Positions 43,040-53,352 of a stretch of DNA of 64,000 nt are shown one piece after another. Every line of letters starts with the position of its first letter. Position 1 is the stretch's first letter. Source of the stretch: Clostridia bacterium (GTDB taxonomy: Bacteria > Bacillota > Clostridia > Oscillospirales > CAG-272); the NCBI GenBank assembly GCA_017483195.1, contig JAFULR010000012.1, forward strand, positions 1-64,000, read 5' to 3'. The notes beneath the pieces are model-generated. The model did not search any database. It was not told the DNA's origin and saw nothing but the letters and a program-made list of their open reading frames with translations. Position numbers and translations under genes: made by a program.

Positions 43040-46000
43040 TACATTTTATATACGGTGCATCGGGATCGGGCAAAACACACACAGTTTTCAAGTACATACA
43101 AAGTGATCTCACAAGTGATAAAAAAGTCTTCCTTATTGTTCCCGAGCAGGAAACAGTTGCAATTGAGAGAGAGGCGGTATCGCGCTTCCCCACCTCTGCA
43201 CAGCTCAAGCTTGAGGTTCTGAATTTCTCACGCCTTTGCAATACTATTTTCAGAAAACACGGCGGGCTTTCATATAATTTCGCTACAAAGCCGCAAAAAT
43301 CCCTTATTATGTGGAACACCTTGCGCGAGCTTTCGCCATTGCTCGAGGAGTACCGCGCGGGAGAAGTGTACGATTTTTCTCTTACTCAGAAAATGCTCTC
43401 AGCCGTAGCTGAGCTTAAGGCATACTGCATATCTCCCACAAAGCTTGAGGCGGCTTGCAACCAAATAGAACAAAATTCCGAGCTATACAAAAAGCTTCGC
43501 GATATATCACTTGTATATTCGGCGTACATCTCCTCCGTTGGAGAGCATTTTTCCGACAATACCGACGATATATCCAAAGCCCTTGAAATATTGAAATACG
43601 AAAATTTCTTTGAGGGCTCCACTGTTTATTTGGATTCATTCGCGGGATTTACCAGGCAGGAAATCGAGCTTATATCGCGCATCGCGATTCTCTGCGACGA
43701 TATGTACATAACTCTGCCAATTACAACCCCAAATGACAATTCAATTCATTATGAAAGCTTGCGAGCTACCTTGCACAAATTAAAAAAATCTCTCGCCGGC
43801 ATTCCCTGCGATGAGATCTTTCTAAGCGAAAACCGAAGAGCCGACAACGGGGAGTTAAAATATCTTTCTCAAAACATATGGAATTTTGAAGCATCCGCAT
43901 ACGATAAGGAGACTTGCGGAGCTATATCGCTATATCTTTGCGATACTCCATATTCAGAATCAGATACAGTATCAAGTATAATCTCAAAAGAAATACAAAA
44001 CGGTTCAAGATACTCGGATATAGCCATAATCGTCAGAGACATCGAAAAATATCGTGGAATACTCGATTGCTCCTTATCAAAATACGGAATTCCGTATTTT
44101 ATGAGCGAAAAGACCGACCTTATGTCCAAGCCCCTTGTTAAATTTCTTTTAGGAGCTCTCAAGATCAAAGAAAACAACTGGAGAGCCGCTGACGTCATAG
44201 CGCATCTGAAGTCGGGATTTTGCGACGTTGACACATATGATGCCGATATATTTGAAGAATATATATCGACCTGGAGAATAAACGGAAACCGTTTCTTCGA
44301 AGAAAAGTGGACTATGAATCCTGACGGATACTCCGCAATTCTGACAAGCCGCGGTGAAAAAATACTCAAATGTGCAAACGCGGTAAAATCCGCTGTTGTT
44401 TCTCCTCTTTCCTTATATTTTACAAAGCTTGATGCTTCTGAGAATGCTAAGGAAATGTGTAGCGCGACATTGGAATTTCTGAAGAATGCCAATGTCACCG
44501 AAAAGGTGCGTACGTCCTGCGCAAATCATCTTCACGCAGGTGACAGAAAAAGCGCGGATGAGGATATGAAGCTCTATCATTTGATTCTGAATATCCTTTA
44601 TGACCTTTCTAACATCTTCGGCGATAAAAGCTTTACTGTTGAAGAATTCTCGGCAGCCCTTCTTCTTATGTTCTCCGAAAGTGATATAGGCACTATCCCA
44701 ACGTCTGCTGACGAAGTTCTCATCGGCTCTGCATCAATGCTCCGAACCGGAAAAATCAAAACAGCCATCGTTATGGGACTCAACGAAGGCGAGTTCCCCG
44801 CATCCATAAAGGACAACGGAATATTCACGGACAGTGACAAGGCAGTTCTTGAGGAGCTTGACCTTTCAATTTCCGCGGATAGCGGTACTAAAACAAGCGA
44901 AGAGCTGTTCTTCCTGTATCGTGCATTGTCATCCTCGCAAAGCAAGTTGGTTTTAACAGCAAGTGCCCTCTCCTCAGACGGAACTTCACAAAGGCAATCC
45001 CTTGTTTTTGACAGAGTGTACAAGCTTTTTCCGACTCTTAAATTGACAAAAGAATCTGATATTCATCCCAAGGATAAGATATGGAATTCAGAAAGCGCAA
45101 AAGAGCATTTTGCCAAGATGAGAGATCAGGACAATACATCCGAAATAGAAGAAATTATCCGTACCTTTAAGGACGGAAATATGATTATCGACAGACTCTC
45201 GATCCCCCTTTCGCAAAAGGACTGCTCCGTGTCTCCCGAAATCGTTAAAAAGATCTTTGGACAACGCCTCTCTCTTACACAGTCAAGGCTTGAAAAATAC
45301 GTTCTTTGCGGATTTGACTATTACTGCTCATACGTTTTGGGGCTTCGCGAAAGCAAGCGAGCTGTATTCCAGCTTAACGATATCGGTACGTTTATACACT
45401 ATATACTCGAATCCTTTATGAAGGAGATAACCAAGGACGGAACCTTGAATCTTTCTCTTTCCAATGATGAGCTGGACTCAATTTTAAGCAAATGCGTAAA
45501 AAATTATCTATTTGAGCTTTTGGGCGAGGATTATGCAATTTCCGGCCGAACAAAGCATCTTTTCCTTAGACTTCACAAGCTTTCTTTTATGATTGCCAAA
45601 AATCTTTTGGACGAATTCAAGGAAAGCGATTTCTTTCCCTCGTATTTCGAGTTGAAGGTTGGCATGGGTGACGGAGGAATAAAGGCTCTCGAGTTTAAGC
45701 TTGATGACGGAAGCACCGTTTCTCTTCGAGGAATAGCCGACAGAATTGACACCTACAAAAAGGACGGAAACGTATATATACGCGTTGTCGATTATAAAAC
45801 CGGAAGCAAGGAATTTTCGTTCGACGATCTGAAGGACGGACTTAATACCCAGCTTCTTATATATCTCTTCTCTATCTGCTATGCTCAAAGCGATGACAAA
45901 AAGGCAGAGCTTGGATGCGATGCCGGAGGCGACCTTATTCCCGCAGGCATTCAGTACCTTTCCTCAAACGCACCCGTTGTATCGGTTGAAAGATTCTGCG

Positions 46001-46344
46001 AGGGTGATGAAGTGGAAAAGATGATACAGAATGAGTTTTCCAGAAGTGGTCTCCTTTTAGCTGAAAGTGATATACTCACCGCTATGAACCATAAATTGGA
46101 TGCAAAGATAGTATCCAAAATCAAAAACAATGACGATGGTACACTAACCGGTAAAAATATCGTCAGTGCGGAAGGCTTTGAAGAAATATACTCTATGCTT
46201 GAAGAAACGATAGTTCGTGTTGCCCAAAGCATGCGTGACGGTAAGGCAAATGCCATACCGTTGAAAAAAGGAGAAAATGTTCCCTGCCGTTACTGTAAAA
46301 TGAAATCCGTGTGCAGAGCATCCGTCTGCAAAAGCAAGATATAA
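43036..46344 (+). CDS. addB: AddB subunit of the AddAB helicase-nuclease
   Basis: A 1102-residue subunit of the double-strand-break processing complex. Walker A-like GASGSGKTHTV is at residues 8-18. The C-terminal RecB-type nuclease domain has VVDYKTG near residue 915. The four cysteines of the AddB iron-sulfur cluster are visible as one in LCGFDYYC (about 755) and three at the C-terminus in CRYCKMKSVCRASVC. The start is GTG 43036 behind AAGGAGG, overlapping the upstream stop as GTGA. addA follows after 11 bp. Confidence 0.95.
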   Translation: MIHFIYGASGSGKTHTVFKYIQSDLTSDKKVFLIVPEQETVAIEREAVSRFPTSAQLKLEVLNFSRLCNTIFRKHGGLSYNFATKPQKSLIMWNTLRELSPLLEEYRAGEVYDFSLTQKMLSAVAELKAYCISPTKLEAACNQIEQNSELYKKLRDISLVYSAYISSVGEHFSDNTDDISKALEILKYENFFEGSTVYLDSFAGFTRQEIELISRIAILCDDMYITLPITTPNDNSIHYESLRATLHKLKKSLAGIPCDEIFLSENRRADNGELKYLSQNIWNFEASAYDKETCGAISLYLCDTPYSESDTVSSIISKEIQNGSRYSDIAIIVRDIEKYRGILDCSLSKYGIPYFMSEKTDLMSKPLVKFLLGALKIKENNWRAADVIAHLKSGFCDVDTYDADIFEEYISTWRINGNRFFEEKWTMNPDGYSAILTSRGEKILKCANAVKSAVVSPLSLYFTKLDASENAKEMCSATLEFLKNANVTEKVRTSCANHLHAGDRKSADEDMKLYHLILNILYDLSNIFGDKSFTVEEFSAALLLMFSESDIGTIPTSADEVLIGSASMLRTGKIKTAIVMGLNEGEFPASIKDNGIFTDSDKAVLEELDLSISADSGTKTSEELFFLYRALSSSQSKLVLTASALSSDGTSQRQSLVFDRVYKLFPTLKLTKESDIHPKDKIWNSESAKEHFAKMRDQDNTSEIEEIIRTFKDGNMIIDRLSIPLSQKDCSVSPEIVKKIFGQRLSLTQSRLEKYVLCGFDYYCSYVLGLRESKRAVFQLNDIGTFIHYILESFMKEITKDGTLNLSLSNDELDSILSKCVKNYLFELLGEDYAISGRTKHLFLRLHKLSFMIAKNLLDEFKESDFFPSYFELKVGMGDGGIKALEFKLDDGSTVSLRGIADRIDTYKKDGNVYIRVVDYKTGSKEFSFDDLKDGLNTQLLIYLFSICYAQSDDKKAELGCDAGGDLIPAGIQYLSSNAPVVSVERFCEGDEVEKMIQNEFSRSGLLLAESDILTAMNHKLDAKIVSKIKNNDDGTLTGKNIVSAEGFEEIYSMLEETIVRVAQSMRDGKANAIPLKKGENVPCRYCKMKSVCRASVCKSKI

Positions 46345-46355
46345 GGAGGTGTGAC

Positions 46356-49300
46356 ATGAGCAAGAATTGGACTCAAAAGCAAAAGCAAGCGATAGATACT
46401 CGCGGTAAAACTCTGCTCGTTTCCGCCGCCGCAGGCTCCGGCAAAACTGCAACTCTTACGGAGAGGATCGTAAGAAGGCTCACGGACGAGCAAAATCCCG
46501 CGAATATTACGAGAATGCTTATAGTTACCTTCACTCGTCTTTCCGCGGCGGATCTTAAACGAAAAATATCAAATGCTATTTCTGAGGAGCTTTCTAAAAA
46601 TCCCACAAGCAGATATCTTTCCAAGCAGCTCGTTCTTCTTGAAAGCGCAAATATTTGTACTATAGATTCCTTTTATCTCGATATAGTACGCTCTAATTTT
46701 TCAACTCTTTCTCTGCCCTCGAACTTCCGACTTGCGGACGAGGGAGAAATGGCGCTCTTGTGCAAGGAGATAATGGACGAGATCATAGAAAAGCATTACT
46801 CTGCCAAGGACGAGGACGGATTTTTGTCCTTCGTTGAAAACTTTACCACCGCAAGACAAAGCGACTCTCTTGCGGAGGTATTTCTGAACGTTTACAAAAA
46901 GCTCTCTTCAAGAGTGGAAGGTTCAAAAGCTCTGCTGTTGCTCGCAAACGATCTTAAAAGCGAAGCTGATCGCGATTTTTTTGAATCTCGACATGGAAAA
47001 ATCATAAAAGATCATTTAATCAGCGGAGCAAATTACTATTACGGCGCCTTAAGCAAATGCTGTGATTTGATCGCAGCCGAAGAAAATGCTTCTCGGGCTT
47101 ACCTTGCAGCTTTTTCTTATGAAAAAGACTTTTTCGTGCGTTTCCGGAATGCACTTAAGGATAACAGCTATACCTTAGCAAGAGATATTCTGAATTCCTT
47201 TAATAAGCAAAAGCTGGGCGCTCTTAAAAAGGAATACCAAACCTCCGACATATTGCTTTGCAAGGCTATACGGGACGAGTATTCCAAATTTATAAAGACT
47301 GCGACTGAAAAATATTTTTCGTTTGAGCAAGAGCAGATAGGAGAAACCATGCTTAAAACGAGCGAGATACTTTTATCCCTCTACCAAGTGCTTGATGAAT
47401 TTGAAAAATCTGCGCTTGAAGAAAAGAAAAAAAGACGCGCCTTTGACTTTGACGATATAAGGCGGTTTGCTTATGAGCTTCTCACAAACGAGAACGGAGA
47501 CGCAAGCGATATCGCGCTTTCCTACAAGAATCAATTTGATGAAATATACATCGATGAGTACCAGGACGTCGATGCTATGCAGGATAGGATATTCTCCCTT
47601 ATCGCAAAAGAAAACAACCGTTTTATGGTTGGAGATATAAAGCAAAGCATTTATAGCTTCCGCGGTGCCGATACGGATGTTTTTGCGGGATATAAAAAAT
47701 CTTTCCCACCACTTGATGAAGCAGAGAATTCAGATAACGCGCTTATATTTATGTCAAACAATTTCCGTTGCGACGAAAATGTTATCGGCTTTACTAACAA
47801 AGTATTTTCATTCCTTTTTGGAAATTGCGGAGAGAGTATAGAGTACACCCGCGAGGATGATCTTATTTTTTCCAAGGTTGAGGAAGGCAGGACGCTTCCC
47901 TCACCTAAAGTAAATATAACGGTTATTACCGCTGACGAAAAGGAAAGCGATGACGCTGAAGGGATTGAAAAATCGGATATCAATCCCGAGGCTTTATGGA
48001 TTTCAGCCGAGATAGAGCGGCTTATCAAGCACGAAAAGAATGCAGACGGAACACCTATTGAACCGCGTGATATAGCCATCCTTATGAGATCCACCACTCC
48101 GGCTGCAGACATTACTAAAGCCCTCGATTTGCGAGGAATACCCTGCTCTGACAATTCAAAATACGATCTTTTTGAAACCCCGGATGTTCTTTTGACTCTT
48201 TCTCTTCTTTCGGCAATAGACAATCCGCACAGGGATATCCCTCTTGCGGCAACTCTTTATTCACCGTTGTTTGCATACACCATGGACGAGCTTATTGAGA
48301 TCAGAACCTCATCAAGCCCCGAAGCATCACTTTTTGAAGCCCTTAGAGATTATTCAGGAGAATACGACTCGGTAAGATCTAAAAATGCATATTTCATCGA
48401 AAAGCTTAACGAGTATAGATACATAGCTCTAAGCACTCCGATAGATAAGCTGTTAAATCACATATACCGTGATCTTGATATGCTTTCTCTTGAAAGCACA
48501 AACTCCCAAAATCTCACTCGCCTTTATGAAATGGCGCGAAGATTTGAAGCGGGCTCGTTCAAGGGACTCAATAATTTTATATCCTATATCAACGAGCTTA
48601 TAGAAAACAAAAAGGTGCCCTCACTTACGAATGAGGACACCGATGCCAATGCGGTAAAGCTCATTACCGCGCATAAATCAAAGGGACTTGAATTTCCCGT
48701 TTGCTTTATTTGCAATACTCAAAGCTCATTTAATCTTGAGGACACAAAGCCCAATCTACTCTATAACTCCCGCGCGGGAATTGCTTTGAAGTTAGCTCTT
48801 GAGGGTGGAATGGCTCGTCTGAACACTCCGATGCGAGAAGCGGTTGCGCTTCAGATACAGAACGCGCAGATCGAAGAGGAAATGCGAATTCTTTACGTTG
48901 CTCTGACTCGCGCAAGAGAAAGGCTCTATATCACCGCGCACACTCGCTCACGCCTCGAAAAGCTTGAGGAAGACTCCCTGCTTTGCTCGTCTTATGCAAG
49001 TGATTTTAAGGTGAAAAAGTGCAGAAATTGGCTGTCTATGATACTCGCAGCAATTTATCCGTTAACGGATGGAGAGTCCTATACATTCACAGCGCTTGAA
49101 AAGGATGCTATGAAAATTACGGACTCTGTAAGAAATTCGCAAGATCTCACAGACACAAATTCATTTGCAATAACGCACAGCGATATCGACGAGTTAAAGC
49201 AAAGACTTAAATTTTCTTATAAGTACAGTCATCTTAACAAGCTTCCCGCCAAGCTCTCGGTATCAAGACTCACTCCAACGGTTCTCGACGATATCGACGA

Positions 49301-49931
49301 GGATGCCGCAACGCTTGAAAGCTTTGATGAAGCAAAAATCCTTGAGATTGAAGAGTTCTTCGAAAGCAAATCGAAGATAAGCGGAGCGGACAGAGGTACT
49401 GCTACACACTTATTCTTACAGTTCTGCGATTTTGAACACGCGGAAAAGCACGGCGCAAGAGAGGAGCTTTCACGCCTTGTTGAAAAAAGATTCATCGCGC
49501 CACAGGTTGCGGAGCTTATCAATATATCTCAGATCGAAAAATTCTTTGATAGCGATTTTTACAAGCTCTTTAAGGGTGCAAAGCGAACATATCGCGAGCA
49601 GAGATTTAATATCCTGCTCCCTGCCTCGCACTTTACTCAGGACGAGGATTTCAAAAATGAGATCGAGCAGGAAGAAATACTTGTTCAAGGTGTTATAGAC
49701 CTTTTCTTTGAGGACGAAAACGGAAATATAATCCTTTGTGACTACAAGACCGATCACCTCACAAATGAAGAATTGAAGGATGCGATGCTTGTGGCAGAAA
49801 AAATGAAGGCGCGCCACGGAAAGCAGCTCGAATATTACGCAATGGCAGTCGAGCGTCTTATCGGCAGACCGCCGCAAAAGATTTTCATCTACTCACTCCC
49901 CTTGGGCGAGGCGGTAGAAATCAAACTATAA
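46356..49931 (+). CDS. addA: AddA subunit of the AddAB helicase-nuclease
   Basis: A 1191-residue UvrD/RecB-like 3'-5' helicase and nuclease. Walker A is AAAGSGKTATLTERI (about 27-41), motif II is IDEYQDVD, motif III VGDIKQSIYSFRGAD, and motif VI LYVALTRARERLYI. The C-terminal nuclease motif is LCDYKTDHL. With AddB it resects broken DNA ends for RecA. ATG 46356 is chosen because AAGGAGG lies just upstream; a longer in-frame form from 46311 would overlap addB without a ribosome site. A bidirectional terminator shared with typA follows. Confidence 0.97.
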   Translation: MSKNWTQKQKQAIDTRGKTLLVSAAAGSGKTATLTERIVRRLTDEQNPANITRMLIVTFTRLSAADLKRKISNAISEELSKNPTSRYLSKQLVLLESANICTIDSFYLDIVRSNFSTLSLPSNFRLADEGEMALLCKEIMDEIIEKHYSAKDEDGFLSFVENFTTARQSDSLAEVFLNVYKKLSSRVEGSKALLLLANDLKSEADRDFFESRHGKIIKDHLISGANYYYGALSKCCDLIAAEENASRAYLAAFSYEKDFFVRFRNALKDNSYTLARDILNSFNKQKLGALKKEYQTSDILLCKAIRDEYSKFIKTATEKYFSFEQEQIGETMLKTSEILLSLYQVLDEFEKSALEEKKKRRAFDFDDIRRFAYELLTNENGDASDIALSYKNQFDEIYIDEYQDVDAMQDRIFSLIAKENNRFMVGDIKQSIYSFRGADTDVFAGYKKSFPPLDEAENSDNALIFMSNNFRCDENVIGFTNKVFSFLFGNCGESIEYTREDDLIFSKVEEGRTLPSPKVNITVITADEKESDDAEGIEKSDINPEALWISAEIERLIKHEKNADGTPIEPRDIAILMRSTTPAADITKALDLRGIPCSDNSKYDLFETPDVLLTLSLLSAIDNPHRDIPLAATLYSPLFAYTMDELIEIRTSSSPEASLFEALRDYSGEYDSVRSKNAYFIEKLNEYRYIALSTPIDKLLNHIYRDLDMLSLESTNSQNLTRLYEMARRFEAGSFKGLNNFISYINELIENKKVPSLTNEDTDANAVKLITAHKSKGLEFPVCFICNTQSSFNLEDTKPNLLYNSRAGIALKLALEGGMARLNTPMREAVALQIQNAQIEEEMRILYVALTRARERLYITAHTRSRLEKLEEDSLLCSSYASDFKVKKCRNWLSMILAAIYPLTDGESYTFTALEKDAMKITDSVRNSQDLTDTNSFAITHSDIDELKQRLKFSYKYSHLNKLPAKLSVSRLTPTVLDDIDEDAATLESFDEAKILEIEEFFESKSKISGADRGTATHLFLQFCDFEHAEKHGAREELSRLVEKRFIAPQVAELINISQIEKFFDSDFYKLFKGAKRTYREQRFNILLPASHFTQDEDFKNEIEQEEILVQGVIDLFFEDENGNIILCDYKTDHLTNEELKDAMLVAEKMKARHGKQLEYYAMAVERLIGRPPQKIFIYSLPLGEAVEIKL

Positions 49932-49935
49932 ACAA

Positions 49936-49960
49936 AAAAGCACGGCATTGCCGTGCTTTT
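49936..49960 (+). terminator. Bidirectional terminator between addA and typA
   Basis: AAAAGCACGGC (49936-49946) pairs with GCCGTGCTTTT (49950-49960), followed by GCTTTTTT on the plus strand and GTTTATAGTTT on the minus. Confidence 0.85.
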
Positions 49961-49966
49961 GCTTTT

Positions 49967-51808
49967 TTATTTAATATCAACGATTCCGCGTCTTGCTCTC
50001 ATCTGAGCCTTCATACGAAGCTCGGTGTTGAGGATCTTTTTGCGAAGTCTTATTGACTTTGGAGTTACCTCAATAAGCTCGTCGTCATTGATGTACTCGA
50101 TCGCTTCCTCAAGGGAGAAGATCTGAGGAGGTGTCAAAAGGAGCTTTTCGTCAGCGCCCGTCGAACGAATTGCGGTAAGATGCTTTTCCTTGCAGGGATT
50201 AACTGCAATATCATCGTTCTTGGGATTCTCACCAATGATCATACCCTCGTAAACCTTGGTCTGAGGTCCAACGAAAAGACGTCCTCTTTCCTGTGTGTTG
50301 TAAAGACCGTATCTCGTTGTTTCGCCGTTTTCACTTGCAATAAGGCAACCGGTAAATCTCATAGTTACCTCACCCTTATAGGGCTGATATCCGTCGAAAA
50401 GCGTATTGATAAGTCCCTCACCGCGCGTATCGGTAAGGAATTCGGAGCGATAACCGAAGAGGCAACGCGAAGGAATTGAATATTCAACCCTCATTCTGTT
50501 ACCGAGCGGGATCATCTCAATAAGGTCTCCCTTACGTCTGCCAAGCTTTTCAATTACCGAGCCAACGTAATCGGTGGGAACGTCAAGCGTAACTCTTTCC
50601 ATGGGCTCGCACTTAACGCCGTCAATTTCCTTATAAAGGACTCTGGGGTTGGAGCACATAAGCTCAAAGCCCTCGCGGCGCATATTTTCGATAAGTATTG
50701 AAAGGTGCATCTCTCCTCTGCCCGCAACCTTGAAGGAGTCGGTCGTATCTCCGTCGCTAACACGGAGAGATACGTCCTTAAGAAGCTCGCGGTAAAGTCT
50801 GTCACGGATCTGACGGCTTGTTACGAATTTACCCTCCTGACCTGCAAGTGGGCTATCGTTTACGGCGAATGTCATTTCCATAGTGGGCTCACTAACCTTA
50901 ACGAACTCAAGGGGCTCGATGCAGGTAGTTGATGTAATTGTGTCGCCAATTGTGATATTCTCGGCTCCGGAGAAGCATACTATATCACCGATCTTAGCAT
51001 TTTCCACCTGTACTCTGCCAAGACCGTTTATCTGATAAAGAGAAATGATCTTCGCTCTCTTGGGAGCAGCCTTGGAGTGGAAGTTAGATATCATAACCTC
51101 CTGTCCCTGCTTGATAACGCCTCTTTCAACGCGTCCGATACCGATTCGTCCAACGAAATCGTTATAGTCGATAGAAGAAATAAGAAGCTGAAGGTCGCCC
51201 TCCTCGTCGCCCTCGGGAGCAGGAATATAATCAAGTATCTTATTAAACAAAGGCTTTAAGTCGGTGCCCTGCTTGTCCATATCCTCGCTTGCAGTACCTG
51301 CTCTGCCCGAGCAGAAAAGCATGGGAGAATCAAGCTGCTCGTCGTTTGCACCAAGGTCGATCAACAACTCAAGAACCTCGTCGATAACCTCGGAAATTCT
51401 CGCATCGGGCTTATCAATCTTATTTACAACAACGATAACTCTGTGGTTAAGCTCAAGTGCTCTCTGAAGAACGAAGCGTGTCTGAGGCATAGGACCCTCT
51501 GCAGCATCAACAAGCAAAATAACACCGTTTACCATTTTGAGAATACGCTCAACCTCGCCGCCGAAATCCGCGTGTCCGGGGGTGTCTATAATATTTATCT
51601 TAACTCCGTTGTAATTTACTGCCGTATTCTTTGCAAGAATAGTAATACCTCTCTCACGCTCAAGATCGTTAGAGTCCATTACTCTCTCCTCGGTAGCCTG
51701 ATTTTCACGGTAGATGCCGCCCTGCTTCAAAAGCTGGTCAACAAGTGTTGTTTTACCGTGGTCAACGTGCGCAATAATTGCAATATTTCTTAAATCTTCT
51801 CTTACCAC
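49967..51808 (-). CDS. typA: Ribosome-associated translational GTPase TypA/BipA
   Basis: A 613-residue GTPase of the EF-G family, at the usual length. The G1 motif is [10 protein letters not shown] (about 14-23), G3 [12 protein letters not shown], and G4 [10 protein letters not shown]. The later domains include [20 protein letters not shown] (EF-G domain III/V region) and the BipA-specific C-terminal part. It acts in 50S assembly and stress or cold growth. The start is GTG 51808 with CGGAGG upstream. Confidence 0.96.
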   Translation of the reverse strand: MVREDLRNIAIIAHVDHGKTTLVDQLLKQGGIYRENQATEERVMDSNDLERERGITILAKNTAVNYNGVKINIIDTPGHADFGGEVERILKMVNGVILLVDAAEGPMPQTRFVLQRALELNHRVIVVVNKIDKPDARISEVIDEVLELLIDLGANDEQLDSPMLFCSGRAGTASEDMDKQGTDLKPLFNKILDYIPAPEGDEEGDLQLLISSIDYNDFVGRIGIGRVERGVIKQGQEVMISNFHSKAAPKRAKIISLYQINGLGRVQVENAKIGDIVCFSGAENITIGDTITSTTCIEPLEFVKVSEPTMEMTFAVNDSPLAGQEGKFVTSRQIRDRLYRELLKDVSLRVSDGDTTDSFKVAGRGEMHLSILIENMRREGFELMCSNPRVLYKEIDGVKCEPMERVTLDVPTDYVGSVIEKLGRRKGDLIEMIPLGNRMRVEYSIPSRCLFGYRSEFLTDTRGEGLINTLFDGYQPYKGEVTMRFTGCLIASENGETTRYGLYNTQERGRLFVGPQTKVYEGMIIGENPKNDDIAVNPCKEKHLTAIRSTGADEKLLLTPPQIFSLEEAIEYINDDELIEVTPKSIRLRKKILNTELRMKAQMRARRGIVDIK

Positions 51809-51941
51809 TTTATGCCTCCGTATATTAATAAAAAATTCACCAATCTATTATATCACTTTTTTGCTAAATATAATATAGTAAAAATTACGGAATTTTTGAC
51901 ATTTTTGAATATTTTTTTGTACTCTTTGACAGTTTTTTTAT

Positions 51942-51970
51942 TTGACATATAGGTGAAAATATGTTATAAT
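51942..51970 (+). promoter_or_regulatory. Consensus sigma-A promoter of the HAD/PAP2 operon
   Basis: A perfect TTGACA (51942-51947) and a perfect TATAAT (51965-51970) with a 17-bp spacer, 35 bp before the start codon. Confidence 0.8.
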
Positions 51971-52005
51971 ATCTTATATTTAATACTTTGTGAAAGGATA
52001 ACTCT

Positions 52006-52668
52006 ATGCGTTCTTACATAAAAGCATTGATATTTGATCTTGACGGCACACTTGCAGACACTATTCCCGCAATAGCCGAGGCAGTAAATATGGCTCTTGA
52101 CTCGCTTGGATTTCCGAAAAGGAGTGAAGCGGAGATAAGAAGCTTCATCGGTAAAGGCCCACGCCACCTTATGAGTGAGGCTTTACCAAGGGAGGCAAGA
52201 GAAAGCGACCCCTTGCTCGTTGACCGCGCTCTTAAGCTCTATGACGGCACATATGCAAAAACTTATATGCACACCAACAGACTTTATGACGGAATGGAGG
52301 AGGCTGTGCTTGAGCTTGCAAAATATTATAAAATAGCCGTACTGTCAAACAAGCAGGATCAATACGTAAAAGCTCTTGTTGATCAACTTTTGCCTGCGGG
52401 AATATGCAAATTCGCTCTTGGTACAGTAAACGGTGTTCCGGCAAAGCCCGAGCCAGGCACAGCCCTAAGGCTTGCCGAGCTGCTTGGCGTTTCTCCTCAC
52501 GACTGTATGCTCATTGGGGATAGTGAAATAGATATCCTTACCGCGGAAAATGCAGAATTTGATATTTTGTCCGTAAGCTGGGGATACTCATCAAAAAATA
52601 AGCTCATTTTCAAGGGGGCGCAGGATATAGTAGATACACCCGATGAGCTGCTTGAATATTTTAAATAG
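52006..52668 (+). CDS. HAD-family phosphatase, phosphoglycolate phosphatase-like
   Basis: A 220-residue HAD hydrolase of the Gph/PpaX type. Motif I is IFDLDGTLADT (nucleophile Asp13 region), motif II VLSNKQ, and motifs III/IV AKPEPG and IGDSEIDILTAENA. A helical cap lies between motifs I and II. The likely substrate is phosphoglycolate or another small phosphomonoester, or pyrophosphate as in PpaX. The PAP2 gene follows after 14 bp. Confidence 0.88.
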   Translation: MRSYIKALIFDLDGTLADTIPAIAEAVNMALDSLGFPKRSEAEIRSFIGKGPRHLMSEALPREARESDPLLVDRALKLYDGTYAKTYMHTNRLYDGMEEAVLELAKYYKIAVLSNKQDQYVKALVDQLLPAGICKFALGTVNGVPAKPEPGTALRLAELLGVSPHDCMLIGDSEIDILTAENAEFDILSVSWGYSSKNKLIFKGAQDIVDTPDELLEYFK

Positions 52669-52682
52669 AAAGGATCGATTTT

Positions 52683-53318
52683 ATGCTTGAAACTAACGAA
52701 AAACAAACTAAAACACTCAAAATCATAAGAAATTCTCTTCTTGTGGTAATCTTGGGATTGGTATTGTGGGCTCTTGACTTCAATATTCTATTCTGGATAC
52801 AGAACCTTATTCGAAATGACGTTTTTGACGTAATAATTCCCTTTTATACCTCTCTCGGTGAGGACGGTATAATCTGGATAGCTTTTGGATTGATCCTTCT
52901 TATTCCCAAAAAGTACAGAAAAACGGGCGTTATGGTGCTTGCGGCTCTGCTTGTAATGCTTGTGGTAAACAATATCGTGCTGAAAAATCTTATCGCGCGT
53001 CCGCGCCCCTGCTGGACTTATCCCGAAATGGTTCAGCTTGTACATAATCCCTCATCCTATTCCTTCCCCTCCGGTCACACAACCTCAGCGTTTGCGGTTG
53101 CGTTCACCGTATTCTCGCAACACAAAAAGCTTGGTAAGGTAATTATCGTTATGGCTGCCATAATGGCTTTCACAAGACTTTACGTTTTCGTTCATTTCCC
53201 CACCGATATTTACGGAGGCATTTTAGTCGCCGCAGCCATAACAACGTTCGTTTGCTTTATGGAAAAGAAGATTTCTCCAAGAATTACGGAGTTTTTACAG
53301 AAAAGAACCAATAAATAA
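52683..53318 (+). CDS. PAP2-family membrane phosphatase
   Basis: A 211-residue membrane protein with about five or six spans and the three PAP2 motifs: KNLIARPRP, SFPSGHTTSAF and the RLYVFVHFPTD region with the catalytic histidine. Relatives dephosphorylate undecaprenyl pyrophosphate or phosphatidate on the outer face. Pairing with the HAD phosphatase in one operon is suggestive, but the substrate is not shown by the sequence. A terminator follows at once. Confidence 0.9.
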   Translation: MLETNEKQTKTLKIIRNSLLVVILGLVLWALDFNILFWIQNLIRNDVFDVIIPFYTSLGEDGIIWIAFGLILLIPKKYRKTGVMVLAALLVMLVVNNIVLKNLIARPRPCWTYPEMVQLVHNPSSYSFPSGHTTSAFAVAFTVFSQHKKLGKVIIVMAAIMAFTRLYVFVHFPTDIYGGILVAAAITTFVCFMEKKISPRITEFLQKRTNK

Positions 53319-53321
53319 CAA

Positions 53322-53351
53322 AAAATCCTGACCTTGCGGTCAGGATTTTTA
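53322..53351 (+). terminator. Bidirectional terminator between PAP2 and the HAD-GMK fusion gene
   Basis: A perfect 13-bp stem (53322-53334 with 53339-53351, loop TTGC) with A/T ends on both sides, directly between the two convergent stop codons. Confidence 0.88.
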
Positions 53352-53352
53352 T